Positions 22,086 to 34,166 of a stretch of 64,000 nt of DNA are shown piece by piece. The notes under the pieces were generated by a model. The model had not been told where the DNA came from. It did not search any database and worked only from the letters and a program-made list of their open reading frames with translations. The DNA is from Dichomitus squalens LYAD-421 SS1 (lineage: Eukaryota > Basidiomycota > Agaricomycetes > Polyporales > Polyporaceae), in contig NW_006766949.1 in NCBI RefSeq assembly GCF_000275845.1, positions 1-64,000 of the forward strand, in the 5' to 3' direction. The position numbers and the translations under genes were made by a program. Position 1 is the stretch's first letter; the number at the start of each line of letters is the position of its first letter.

Positions 22086-24281
22086 CTATGTCTCGCCAGG
22101 AAGTGTCTTCCGCAGCCGCATATACTCGTCCCACTTGGAATCTTCCACCTCGCGGATTGCTCTGTCCTCCGACAAAGTGACTACAGTTTTCAGTGGCAGA
22201 GTGTCTCCCGCCTCGGCTCGTTTGACGTATTGCGTAATGGCAGAAATCCAGTTCCGCGCGACGGTCCCTTGATCGCCTTCAAGAACAGGTAGTCGCAGCG
22301 CCCACAGGGCCCGATCCGTTCCGTGCGTCACGTAACCTAGGACGGTAAACGAGTGAACGCTGGACAGCGAAACGGCAATCCAAAAGACCCACCAAACGGT
22401 CGCAATTGCTCTGGCGTCCATCTGATCTCATATCTCACTACCGGAAAGCCAGCAGCGAGCATGTCCCTCGCGAACAGCCTCACCGGGAGGTGCACCTGCC
22501 CCTCGCTCAACACCTTCCCGAACAGCCTCTCGAGCTCCTCGGGCGTCTTCTCCCCCAACGCCTTACCCGCCCCCTCGCCCTCCTCTTCCTCCAGATAGAC
22601 GTCCAGCATCTTCTTCACCACGTCCTTTGTGTAGTACCTCTCCAGATTCCTGTAAAGCTCATTCACGCTCGAGATCGGGTGCGCGATCGAGTACAGATAC
22701 CACTCTTCAGTGAGGTCCCCGATGACGACGCTCCGCACGCCATGCGCACGCAGCCCGCGCGCGAGCCCGCCCGTGCGCTGCCACTCCATCGGGTCGGGCG
22801 ACTCCCCGAGCCAGGACGCCTCCCAGGCCCCGCGGAAGGTGCCGTTCTCGATCCCGAGAGCGTCTGTCTCGATGGCGTGCGTGATCGCGGAGAAGGGGAC
22901 CTTGGCGGGGTCGCGGAGGGTGTCGAGCACGGTGGGGGAGGAGGGGTCGAGCGCGAGGGCGCGGCAGAGGGCTGTGAATTGCGGGCGCAGCTCTGCGGGG
23001 GTCTTTGGGGCCGTTCTGATGGGGGTGTGCGAGAACGTGAGCGGACGGTTTGAGGAAGTGGAGAGGATACCGACACTATGCCGTTGGATTGCATGATGGC
23101 CGAGTCGAAGGGCGCCTTGACGCCTTCGGGGAGACGCGACGCATGATGGAGGATCTGGTGGACAGAGTGCGCGCCTGGGAGGTGCACCGACATCGTGAGT
23201 AGCGGCTCGTCGTATACCACGCTCTGACATACCGGCGGACAACCCCGACAGCTGTATGTCGTCCGGGTTTCCTGGGGTATACGATCAGCGCCCTTCGTGG
23301 TGAACGAACCCCATATCATGGACGTGACAACGCACCCCCAAACGCCTTGATATTCTCCCTCACCCAGAGCAGCGCCAGCCACTGGTCCTTGAACCCAAAG
23401 TTCCCGTCGATCCGTGGCACGTCGGACGCAAGGAAGCCAAACGCAGAGAGGCGGTACCCGACATTAACCCACACTTCCGCACGCTCGGCCGCAACGTACT
23501 GCGCTTGCGATCCGAGCCCATGCGGCGAGCCGAACTGCAGGAACCTGTGGGCACATGTACCGCGTCAATGGCGTGCAGATGTGCGACGGGGTATGTTATG
23601 GCGGAGCCTCACCCGCCATGGATATAGACCTTCACGGGGAAGCCCGTCTGCGCGGGGTAGGAGGGTGGGCAGATGATGTTCACGAACAGTCTGCGATAGG
23701 TGGTTGTCAGCGCATATAATGAGCGGACAAGCGAGTGCAGAGAGCGACTTGAAGCTTACGGGTCTTCGCTGGGCTCCCCGAGCCCGACCTTGTCCTCGAA
23801 CGGCGTTCCTGATCGTCACAAGATGTTACCGCATAGAACCAGGTGCAGTGAATCCTCAGCAGAGATCGTGACGAACCTCCTGCCTGCCCGTCGTTCTTGG
23901 GCTGCGCAGCATCTTCAGATTCGCGCGTGTACGAATGATGCACCAGATCAGCATGCGATCAGATCTCCAAGATATGACGCACATTTGCTCTCGAAGATGT
24001 ATTCCTTCGCCTCGTATCTGTAATTCGCAGGCAGCGGCACAGGATCGGCGAACCTCTCTGGAGGGAGCGCGTATGGCACCTCTAGTGGATCAGGACAACG
24101 ATCGCGATACGGATGATCGTCAGCGCCAGAGATGCCAGGTTGATGAACGAGCGACATATATACCTAGGAAGACGGCGGCTCCGTTCGCGGCACGACGGCC
24201 TTGGATGGTGCCATATTGTGTGTCTGCGGTGACGATAGCCTTCGATTCGGCGAGTTCTTCATGGAGATGAGTGCGCGACAT
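22086..24281 (-). CDS. Type-B carboxylesterase, alpha/beta hydrolase
   Basis: Ten exons: 24281-24164, 24081-23983, 23912-23877, 23808-23760, 23690-23613, 23544-23336, 23271-23233, 23174-23071, about 23002-22393 and 22336-22086; 530 residues, normal for the family. Landmarks: Pro-Tyr-Ala-Leu-Pro-Pro near the N-terminus, the oxyanion-hole motif His-Gly-Gly-Phe spanning intron 5, the nucleophile elbow Gly-Leu-Ser-Ala-Gly-Ala split by intron 7, and Val-Thr-His-Gly-Thr-Asp-Arg near the C-terminus with the likely catalytic histidine. No signal peptide, so probably intracellular; ester substrate unknown. Two junctions need AAG acceptors (introns 2 and 8). The intron 8 junction is the weakest point: the better-looking CAG acceptor gives a frameshift, so either AAG at 23003 is used or the gene carries a recent lesion. 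Confidence 0.75.
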
Positions 24282-25674
24282 GGCTGCGTGTGGCTAGTCC
24301 CGAGGTATGGTGCAGGATCAAGATGCGATTATAGACAGCTAGTCGTTCCGGACGCTGGGGATCGACATGGGCCCGTGACCTCGACGGATGCCATGTATAG
24401 ACCGATGTGAATGGTGGTGGGAGTGCCGCACTTGCGCGCGGTCTATTAGTGTATGATCGAAGTATCTGTGCTATTAGACAGCGCAGATCTGCAAAACACG
24501 TGTTTGCTAGAGTGTTGAATGGCACTGGATGTACGGTTGAGAGACAACGGACGATGCGTTGAATTGTATGGTTTCTAGGGTTCCATGTGTAGTGCAGTTC
24601 TATCTAGACGCGCTTCCGAACGAAGGGAGACTAAAGCCTATTACGTTCTACATTCCGCTTCTTTTGCGGCACTGGCTGGCCGTGTCACACATTCATGCGC
24701 AGTTTTAGGGTAGCGGTGGATACGAACGTACCCAAATGACCTGTGAATCTGTGATTGCATTCCTACGATGCGCCACGGTCAGTCAGATAGCACACTAGCA
24801 CCCAGACGGCGTTGAGTAGCTCCTATTCCAGATACGTACTTTGGGGTATCGTGTGTGGGGAAAAGTCGTTCTCGCCCCCACCCCCAGCATCCACAGGGGT
24901 GATGTACTAGTACACATCCATCGATCGGTCTTGTGTTTGCCTGCCAAGCCCCATTGCAGGATCTGGGGACGTGGCCTACCTACCGTGGGTAGTCTCAGAG
25001 TGGACGCACCGCAAGCATGGGGTTCTGCGCTAACTGGGGAGCGTAGCGGGACATCGCTGGCTCACGAGTCGGTCTAAGTGGTTGTGGAAATCGGGAGGAA
25101 AGTCGGCGGGAAGACGAAGCGCATCACAAGCGAGGCGGTGACAATCGAGAACTGCAGGCGTGTGTGGAGACGATGGCGAGAAGATGTCGGCATGTGAAGC
25201 TCGAGACAGATCGAGTGCGCGCCGCGAGAGGCCGCGAGCATGAGAACGCGCACGCCTGTGATTCTGGAGCTCACCAACCAGAACGAGCGAAGGGTGATGC
25301 CCCCGCGCGCAGAGATGGGCCGCGAGATGGAAAATTGTCGAGTGCGATGGGCAACGTGCGGTGCAGCGAGCTGCTGATGCAGCGGACGAGGGCGACGACC
25401 GAGGCCAAGTTCCGAGTCCCACACGTGCACTCCACGCCCAAAACGGGAACGTCGCAGGCACAGACGCCCGTGCCGGCATCTCAATCGGGCGCTAGTCTAG
25501 CTTTGACGTGAAGAGTCGCGATCTGGAGGGCGATCGGGGCACTATCACATGCCCCACGCGTCTCCTCATATAACGCACGCCTCGCTCTCGCGCTGCTTAT
25601 CACAATCCCAACTCCTGCTGCATTTTCTCCCACTCTCCCCGTCTCCCACCACACTCGCTGCTGTACAAACAGCA
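24282..25674. other. Divergent promoter region
   Basis: Between the divergently transcribed esterase (minus) and perilipin-like gene (plus). No gene recognised. The right end, 25580-25670, is strongly pyrimidine-rich, as expected just upstream of a highly expressed fungal ATG. Confidence 0.5.
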
Positions 25675-26881
25675 ATGGCCACCGAGACCCAGCAAGCACC
25701 CGCAACGCCTGAGCTCACCATCCTCTCCCGCGTCGGGTCCATCCCGCTCATCGCGGACTCGATAAACTCGATCAACTCGACCCTTCTCAACAACCCTTAC
25801 ACTCGTCCGACATACACCACGGCCACAGAGATCTCAAAGCGCGCCCTCAGCTACACCGAGCCTGTCCAGCAGCGCCTCGCACCCATCCTCACCCGTGCTG
25901 ATGGACTCGCCAACAAGGGTTTCGACCTCGTTGAACAGCGTTTTCCTTATCCTTTCCACACGCCTACGGAGGACATCTTCAAGGACTTAAAGGGCCGCAG
26001 CGACGCTGCGAGGGACGTCGCCACGAAGACCATCGATGCCCGTGTCCGCACACCCGCATACAATATAGCGCAGGGCATCGACCAGGTACGCAATATGCGC
26101 CACTCTTAGCATGTTCCCGTCAAATTAGCTCTCAACCTAATCTACACGTGGACTTGAAACGCTGATGACGTCTTTGTTCTTCTTCTAGAGCTTGGCCCCT
26201 TTTGTGGACTACTTTGCGGTCGTCGTGAACAAGGTGCAGCCGAACGGCACGCCCGATAAGCCCACAGAAGTGCCCGCGGAGGCCAAATTCCAGTACCAGC
26301 GCGCATACTACCTTTCGAAGGAGCTCAGCGACCAGCTCCTCACCTACTCGACGGAGCAGATTAACCAGATCAAAGCGCAGAGCGCGATCCTCCAGCGTGC
26401 GTCCGCGACGGCGCAGTCCCTGAGCGACCTCGCGTCTTCGAGCTATGGCGCGGCGCAAGCTCGGGTACATTCATTGAGCGACACCATGCTCTCGGAACTT
26501 CAGAAGGTTCAAGTGAGTAGTCGTGCCCGTTGTGATTGCATTCATCGTTCTCACCCATTGTGTCTCGCCGCGCGTGATCAGGCCTCGACCGCGGCGCTTC
26601 CGGGCACGCTGCAGTCGGCGTTCCAGGACGTCTCGGCGAACTTGTCGTCGACGATCAACGACCTCTCGGGCATCCTGACGTCCCCCGACCCGCTCCCTGA
26701 GAAGGCGAACAAGGTGCGGGACACGGTGACGGAGCGCGTCCAGCCCATTCTGGACACTGCGAACGCGCGGGTGCAGGAGATCCTCGGGGCGCTCAAGGCT
26801 CGCGTGTCGGAGAACAGGCAGGCGGCGCAAGCTACTGCCAACGAAGCTACTGCCAGTGTAAACGGCAACGGTCACGCATGA
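25675..26881 (+). CDS. Perilipin-like lipid-droplet protein (CAP20/MPL1 type)
   Basis: Exons 25675-26085, 26189-26512 and 26582-26881; 344 residues. The sequence is a succession of amphipathic helices without membrane segments or signal peptide, opening with Leu-Ser-Arg-Val-Gly-Ser-Ile-Pro-Leu and containing a long Tyr/Thr-rich central part, Phe-Pro-Tyr-Pro-Phe, and Thr-Pro-Ala-Tyr-Asn-Ile-Ala. This matches my memory of fungal perilipin-family proteins that coat lipid droplets and control access of lipases to triacylglycerol. The C-terminal third is again helical (Val-Gln-Pro-Ile-Leu repeats). The start follows a long pyrimidine tract. Both introns have good GT-AG borders. Assignment is by overall pattern rather than a catalytic motif, so family membership is likely and the exact role in this fungus inferred. 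Confidence 0.8.
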
Positions 26882-27490
26882 GTTTATCAAGCGCACCCGC
26901 TCGCTCCCGTGGCCGATCCGCGTTCTGAGTTTTGCACCGATCCCGCACATGCGCCCACCCTCTTCCCACCGATTCTTCCGATAGACGTCGTAGGGTTCCC
27001 ACTACGATTCTGCGTCTTCACGTCGCGTTCTCCCACTTCCCAAAACATAGACACTCGTTCGTTATGTTATGTCATGTTACCCTAGAGCACTTGTATAGTA
27101 GCTGTCGTGTCTGTATCTTGTCCTGTTGCGGTCCTGAACTGCTGGATGCCAACCACCATCGGTGTGTGTTTCTGTATCTGTATGAGGTGTGCGCGTACGA
27201 GAGGATGAGGTCACGATGCCGCCAATCTTATCTTATCGTGGAGGGTGTTTACGTCTCGAGGGCGAACGTCGTTGATCGCCTGGCCCCGACGGAGCAGATG
27301 CGCGGCACGCTCGCTCCCATCCACTTTGCTCAACTGACCCGCCCAGAGCTTGGCATGTAAGCCCTGCCACGGCGTGTCTGACAACCCTCAACCCCACTCC
27401 CTCTCCTCTCCTCCTCGAGACCTGCTCTTCTGAGCGATTCCTGCACAGACGACGCACGCACTATCGCACATTACTCATCCCTTTCTGACG
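26882..27490. other. 3' region of perilipin gene and SDS23 promoter
   Basis: Probable 3' untranslated region to about 27200, then a pyrimidine-rich 5' flank of the next gene (27360-27480). No gene seen. Confidence 0.5.
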
Positions 27491-29480
27491 ATGGGCTCGA
27501 ACGGTGGCGTGGACATCCCGGGCGCGCGGAAGACGATGGCAACGCGGAAGCGGGTGTCGGTGTCGAGCGTGCGCAGCGAGAGCCCGCTCGTGCTCCAGAC
27601 GGCGCCGAACACGGACTCGGAGGAGTGGGTCGCGGCGTGGAGGGCCGTCCTCGCGAAAGGTGCGCCTCTGTCTCCCCCTGCCTCTGTCTCCCCCTGCCCT
27701 TGTCTTCGTGCTGCCCTGCTGTTCGTGTCGTGGCTGTGTTTGGGCGAGCGTGTCGCATGTGGTGTGGAAGAGGACGGCGATGGGGTGCTGACGGGGTGGC
27801 GCAGATATCATTGACTCCCCGGTCGTGAGCGTGGACGCGGAGACGAGCGTGGAGGATGCGTGTGAGGTGGGTGTTCGAGGAAGTTTGCGACCTCGATGTG
27901 TGCTGAACGGCCCTGGAAAATAGCTGCTGTTGTCGAAGGACATCGCGTGTCTTGCCGTGAAGACGCCTGCGAACCGCTCCCCGAAGCTCTCGCCGTTCTA
28001 CGGGCTGTTCGACGTGCGTACTTACTCAACAATGCTAGTGATAGCGCGCCCTCTGATGTTTCCCGTAGTTCGCGGACGTGAACGCGTTCCTCATACTCGC
28101 CGCGACGAGACACAAGATCACGTCGGAGGAGCTGCGCGAAAAGCCGCGCGTGCAGGAGATACTCACCGCGGCCAAGGACGGGAAGGTCGCCGCATACCTC
28201 ATCAGCAGTGCGTTTTCCCCCTCATCTGGTGATGCAACGGAGTTGTATGAAGGGCTGACATCCTCCGTGGATGGCGAGTGTAGACCTGTCGGAGAAGAAT
28301 CCTCTGGAGGTCCTCCCGCACGACGCGACCATCATCCAGCTCCTGACCATCTTCGCACGCGGTACGCACCGAGGTACGCCCGTGCCCCCTCTTTCTCTTG
28401 CGCTCAACCACTCACACACATGTACCCCAGTGCTCGTCCAAGCCCCCTCAACCGACCCGTCCTCGCCCCCGTCCTACCTCGGGCTCGTCTCCGACCGCGC
28501 GCTCCTCGCGTGGCTCACCGCCTACGCGCAGCGCACGCCGCCGCTCCTCCGCTTCCTCTCCGTCCCGCTCAGCGCCGTCGCGCTGCCGTCGCTCTACCTG
28601 TACGCGGCGGTCGTCGCCGCGAAGGCGTCGGACAAGGTGCTCGACGCGATGCGCCTGATGAGCGACGAGGGCGTGAGCAGCGTCGCCGTCGTCGACGACG
28701 AGACGAAGGGGCTCCTGAGCGCGGTGAGCGTGACGGACATCGGGAAGGTCGTCGTCCCCGCACAGAGCAACGCGATCCTGGGCACGCCGCTGAAGCAGCT
28801 CGTCACGCGGATCAAGGTGCGTGCGGGCGCGAGGTCGAGGGGGTGTACGTGTCGAGGGGATGCTGATGGTGGTTTGGTGGGGTTTGGTAGGAACCGGACG
28901 GGTCTACGGACGGGGTGGACAAGTCTCCTGTGTACAGCGTCACGCCGAACAATACGCTGCTCTACACCATGCAGAAGCTGCTCGCGAGTGAGTTGCTTTG
29001 TTTTGCCTTGGGTATATGCGTCCATCGTTGGTACTCATCTATTTATCAGCGAACTCGCATCGACTCTTCGTCACGGAGGATTCGCCGATGTCAAGCGCAG
29101 CTACGTTCACCTCCGCATCGCCGACTAACCTGTGCGGTATCGTGTCCGTGGTCGATGGTATGTCCAGTCCCCGCCTGACTGCACATGCGACTCGCTGACC
29201 ATGATATCGGATTGCAGTACTCGCCATATTCGCCCGCATCGCGAACATACCCGACGTCGACCCCACGCGGATGCAGCGCCACCGGCGCGCGTCCTCCACG
29301 TCCTCCTCCTCCACATCGGACTCGCCGCGCTCCCCGCGGTCGCCCAGAGACCACATCGCGGCCCGATCCCGCTCGGGCAGCCGCACGGGCCTCCAGCGGC
29401 GCGTCGGCTCCGTGGGGAGCTTCGAGGGGTTCCAGACGCATACTCGGTGGGCTGAGCGTGTGCCCGTGCCGACGGAGTGA
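27491..29480 (+). CDS. sds23: SDS23-type CBS-domain regulatory protein
   Basis: Nine exons: 27491-27659, 27805-27866, 27924-28013, 28069-28207, 28284-28373, 28431-28816, 28891-28987, 29050-29157 and 29218-29480; 467 residues. The body contains four CBS-like units: Asp-Ser-Pro-Val-Val-Ser-Val-Asp (about residue 60), the Ala-Thr-Ile-Ile-Gln-Leu-Leu unit, Val-Leu-Asp-Ala-Met-Arg-Leu-Met with Gly-Val-Ser-Ser-Val-Ala-Val-Val-Asp, and a last one ending Asn-Ser-His-Arg-Leu-Phe-Val. The Ile-Val-Ser-Val-Val-Asp-Val-Leu segment precedes a Ser/Arg-rich tail of about 75 residues. Length, order and the flanking disordered ends fit the Sds23/Sds24 (fission yeast Moc1) family, which links nutrient state to cell-cycle progression by restraining PP2A-type phosphatases. 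CBS pairs may bind adenine nucleotides. All junctions are GT-AG. Confidence 0.88.
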
Positions 29481-30051
29481 GGGTAAGGCGGTGGAAAGCT
29501 GAGTCGAAATGGAGTTCGCGCTGCCGTCGTGGTCTGTATAGAGCGCAAAATTGGATGTGGGAAATCAGTGAGGGCGAGGAGGGAGCGGACATTTGAGAAT
29601 GCTGTGTGTGTAACCAGGCGACTCGGCTGCAGTCGCGATTGCGCTATTTTGTATCTGTTGTATTGTTAGTTTGAATGCTGCCCGCGTCTCTGGCCGACGT
29701 CGATACGTCGGTGTACTATTAGATCACACCGGCGGAATTTGTATGAGAGTCGGTAGCTGTAGACAATGCATACCTTCTCGGTATCGTTGAATGCAAGCAA
29801 CTCGAGACGCTGGCGTGACAATCAACATGAACATTGCGAGCGTAAGCTAGAATACAGTAGTATACACCCATGAAATACACGTTAGCAAATACAGAGGTCG
29901 TTAGCACATCGAGAGCATGATACAGCATGATAGCACGTCAAAGCGAAGTCGTATCTTGATCATCAACACAATTGCACTATTGCAATGACCGAGAACTTGA
30001 TTTGGAAGTGACCATCCATGAGGCATGGGCTGCAGTGACCTTCCTTTACGT
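29481..30051. other. Convergent intergenic region
   Basis: 3' flanks of SDS23 (plus) and the DUF6699-type gene (minus). No gene seen. Confidence 0.5.
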
Positions 30052-33000
30052 TCATCGTGGTCGACGCTTGAGGTCTGTGCCCAAGTTGAGGTACCACGAC
30101 CCGTCAGGGTTCCACTGCACCCACATGCCCCACCACTTATATCGGTCCGTGAGCGCGTCGACGCGAAGCATGCCACCTTCATACGTCTTCTCAGGTATGG
30201 CAGGGTAGTCGCGGCATCGCTTATGGAACGCGAGACTCATCCTACTAAACTCGGCCGAGTGCTCCCGCGGCAGCTCGTACCCCTCCGCATACGTGAGCGG
30301 GACCTGGAAGAAGTCAAACACCGCGTCCAAGATGTCGCCCACGGTGACCGTCCCGCCCTCGCCCTTGTCGACGACGATCGGGCCCCAGTGGTTGAGCAGT
30401 TCGGGCACCGCGGTATTGTAGGCGATCGTCACGCGCGACGTGGGCGGGTGCGTGGCGACTTCCTTGAGCTTGTCTCTGATGTTGCGCACGACAACCTCGC
30501 GTGCGGTGATCCGCTTCGCCATCGAGGGCGGCATGCGGATGTCCCAGTCGAGCCAGGGCACAGTTGTATTTCCCGGATTTGGGATCAGGATCGGGCAGAG
30601 GATGGGGCGTGGCCCATTCGGATCTGGGATGAGCTGTGGTGTAGTCCCTACGGGAGTGGGCACCGGGAGGAGGGACGCCCCCCGGGCGGGCGTTGGCGCG
30701 AGCGCTGTTGGGGGTGGCCAGGCTGGTGTTTGCCAGACTCCTGGTATGGTGCCAGGGAGCGGCCATCCTCCCGTCATGCTCGCGACCGCCGGTGTTTGCA
30801 TGCTCGGAACGGCATAGGGCAGCTGCCAGAAGGTAGCTGCTGGAATGTTTGGGTGGGGTCGTGGATGCGGCACCCAGGCGATGGCTGGGTACACTGCGGG
30901 GAAGGAGAACCCTGCCGGCATGAACGGCTGTGCCCAAACTGCGGGTACGGGTTGTTGAGCTGGAGGGTGATGTCTAAATTGCCCCCTAGGTGTGTTTGGG
31001 GATGGTCCTCTTGAGGGAGGAGGAGTATCGAGTTGTGTATTGATAGTCGTCCTGTCGGGGGTCAAATCCGGTATCACAGGCACGTCTGTCACCCTGTCCC
31101 GCCGATGACGGCGGGATCTGGGTTCAGGTGGAACCACAGGGGGGATTCTCGCTTGCTGACGTATCATCACAGGAACGACGGGCACAGAAGGAGTTGGCGC
31201 CTGGGCTGGGACGACTGGAGGCTCGGGGTCCCAGTTCCGTTGCTGTGTTGGAGGCGAAGGAATGACAGCAGGAGGAGACTGGTATGGGGGCTTAGGAACA
31301 TTGACCAGTTATTGACAATTGTGCGTATGTACGTACCTCATCAGGGGCTGGCGTGTTCTGCGCTCGTGCTATTGGCGGTGCCGCCCAGTAATTCATCCTT
31401 GCTGGAGAGCCTTCGACAAAGTTCCCAATTTGACCTGCTACATGCGTAGTCGGTGGGGGAGGCGTTCGAGGCAAAGGTGCCACTGGTGGTGGCGGGGCCG
31501 TCGCACTGGAGACGTTTTCTCCATGATGCCGTCTAGCGCGATGCGTGGCGTGGCGTTCTTCCCAGAAGATCTCAATCGGCGTGCAGATGAGGCGAGAAAA
31601 TGAAAGCTATGACGAACCTTCGAATGAGTGGTTGTGGTGCTCCTTACGCTCCTCTCTTTGCGTCGCGCGCGAGGCGCTTCGCCTCCCAACAGGATCCCCG
31701 AGCGGCGGCGGGGGATTTGGGGTAGCGTGGGCGAGATGCGACGCAACATATACGGGACAATCAAGTCGATGACTGGCAGGATGTTGACATACATGGCAGT
31801 TCACCCAGCCATAGCCGGGGTGACCAAAGGGATGCGTCATCACAGGCGGTGGCTGACCTTGCATAGGCCCCCCATAGTATCCAGCGTGTGCCCCGGCTGC
31901 TCTGGGATACGGATCAACTGGCGGGTCGGGTAGGCGGCGCCGTCGAGTCTGACCCTGCGCCTGTGGGCGCCACCATGCAGGCGGTGGCGGTTGATCGCTT
32001 GACTCTGAGGAGGTCGGAGACTCCTCCGAATCTGTGCAGGGAAAGACGGTGCGTCGGACGCGCTTGAGTACTCGACGTACGCTGCGACAGTAACGGTTGC
32101 GCGCACCCCGTCGCTCGTCCCAACCAGGTGCTGACTCGTCCTCGTCTTCCTCATCGCCATCGTAGGGTGGAGTGCGCTGCTGAGCGCGAGGGGGGACAAA
32201 CGGGACAAACCCGTCTTCATCAGCAACGTGTCGCCCGGACTCGCGCTGTTGTCTAGGTCGGAGAGCGCCTCCTGCGGTCGGTGGCGCTGCAATAGTAGAT
32301 CATCGGCAAGACTTCGTGACAGAGGTGGTGGCGGACAAACCTGCATCTCTTTCCTGATTCTGGGGAGCACCGCGTAGGGCAGATTTGCCAGGCTTCGCGG
32401 TACGATGACTAGGAAGCTTTCTATCGGGGTGCAGCCTTTGGTATTCTTCCAACCCATTCCGAGCGTCAGTGTCGGCCATGAGATAGTACGTGTTGCCGTC
32501 TTCTGTAATGATTCGAACGCCGTTGAGGGGAGGATCGTCTCGTGGTGGCTCTTTTCCGCTGTCGATCGGCGTGCCAGAGCTGGAACTTGGGGAGGAATCA
32601 GTGGAAGGGGAGCTCTCAGGACGATAGCCCGGATTGCGTTCTTGATATCGTGCAGGAACCTCTCTTCGTTCCCAATCGCATGTGGCGATGGACGCCTCGT
32701 TTCCGTCTTCCCCGTTCCGATTCCGACTGGCGTCCTCGTTCCCGTTCAGCTTCCACAATCCCTGCCTCAGAACGTCAGGTGTGATCGGGGCGGTGGTGGT
32801 AGACGCTGTTCGCCCCATTCGCGCCGGCCCCCTGGGGAAATCCCGGGCGTCTGGCGGCCCATCGATCGACATTGGGGCACCAGCGTGGACCGTGGGATCA
32901 GGGCCTGCAGCGATTCCCTGGGCGGCACCGGAATAGTTTGCCTGATGGTGCAGTTGCGAGCCGGAGTACCGAGTCTGCTGGTGAGCTGGTACAGTGGGTT

Positions 33001-33454
33001 GTGGGTTTGCGGGTCCAGGTGCAGAAGTAGAGGTAGATGATGAGGAGGAAGCGTGTTGGACAGCAGGCTGCTGAGCCGGTGCCAGACGGAACTCGATGGT
33101 AGAGCCCATTGGCACCTCGTAGGTATTCACGTTCTGTATGTGTTCCGGATGCATCGGGCTCCATCGTAAGTCTCGAGTGAGACGCACACAGTCAGTGGTA
33201 AGAATACTTCCTAGAGCCCCCCCGGCGTTTGAATAAGGCTGTGACTGGGCAGTGCCGGGAAGGTGGATGTCGACAATTTGTCTGCATGCGATGAGAAAGT
33301 GATCGGGGCGTCAATGGCTTAAGAGCGGACGTCAAGATAGAAACAAAGGAACTTACGTGTGACGCTCGTATCCATATTGAGGAGTGGGGGACTCAATGGA
33401 ATCTTCAGCTCGAGAGCGAGGCTCTGACGGTCTAAGTCTAGAGGTGCCGTCCAT
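30052..33454 (-). CDS. Large disordered protein with C-terminal DUF6699-type domain
   Basis: Five exons: 33454-33357, 33281-32341, 32286-31618, 31557-31337 and 31278-30052; about 1051 residues. The N-terminus (residues 25-110) is ordered, with Ile-Val-Asp-Ile-His-Leu-Pro and Arg-Trp-Ser-Pro-Met-His-Pro. About 700 residues of Pro/Gln/Ser-rich disorder follow, including an acidic patch, a basic Arg cluster and a Cys/His pair region (Cys-x2-Cys...His...Cys near residue 515-530). The last 200 residues match the DUF6699 pattern: Trp-Asp-Ile-Arg-x-Pro-Pro, a Val-Thr-Val-Gly-Asp-Ile-Leu-Asp-Ala strand-helix, an Arg-Val-Asp-Ala-Leu motif and a C-terminal Trp-Tyr-Leu-Asn-Leu. Function unknown. Intron 3 seems to need an AAG acceptor. 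The same domain recurs at 47062 and 51097. Confidence 0.75.
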
Positions 33455-33622
33455 CTTCAATCGAACTATAGGGTAAAGACTGCTCGGGATCACTGCGTCA
33501 CTGGGAGCGCAGCAGGGGGTTCGGACACGTCCCGTTCAACGAGACGCGGAGTCGGCGTGGAGAGACGTTAACCGAAGAACATCTCCTCTATGGCACACAT
33601 CCTTAAGTATGCCCCCTTTCCC

Positions 33623-33949
33623 TCAGTACGTACAGAAGAGTGTTGTTACGCGGCTCCCAACGTCAGAGTTGAGCCTACCTGACATGGATGCACGCACAAG
33701 TCTAAGCGCGTTGTACCTGTCGCCAGGAGCGCGGTTGAACGTAGACGAGGGTGCCAACGCGTAGCGTGTGGTATACTGACCGTCGAATTGGACAGATCGT
33801 TGAGTGGCACCAAGTTCAAGCAACAAGAGGACAACAATAGGCGCGAGAAAAACAACAAGGGCGCGTAGCAACTCGCACACTGCCACGACGCGGAAAGCGC
33901 CCTCACCTCCACATTCAGGACTCGTCTTCGAGCGTTGACTAGGGTCCAT
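33623..33949 (-). CDS. Possible small single-pass membrane protein (doubtful)
   Basis: An ATG-started frame of 108 residues with one strongly hydrophobic stretch of about 20 residues (residues 30-50, Leu/Val/Ile-rich) between hydrophilic ends. It lies in the gap between the DUF6699 gene and the CNH half-gene, same strand as both. I recognise no family, and it could be chance. Confidence 0.2.
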   Translation of the reverse strand: MDPSQRSKTSPECGGEGAFRVVAVCELLRALVVFLAPIVVLLLLELGATQRSVQFDGQYTTRYALAPSSTFNRAPGDRYNALRLVRASMSGRLNSDVGSRVTTLFCTY

Positions 33950-34166
33950 ATCCGCTGAGTAGTGAGAGTCTAACGAAAAGATCTGCTCATTTGGTCCGTT
34001 CTCCGGTGTACTGGGGGCGAAGCTGATAAGTGAGGCGAATCATCCGGTTTCCTCGAGCGGCGATCCTTGATCACACTAAGCAAGAAGTAGCGCAAAGCAT
34101 TGTAAGAGTAGAAGGGCTCACCGACCGCAACACGGCGCCCGATGTCGAGCAGTATCGCTCGACCCG

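Noticed and set aside
22406..23096. Long plus-strand frames at 22406-23053 and 22710-23096
   Set aside because: Mirror the esterase coding exons on the minus strand in high-GC sequence; no splice or start support.
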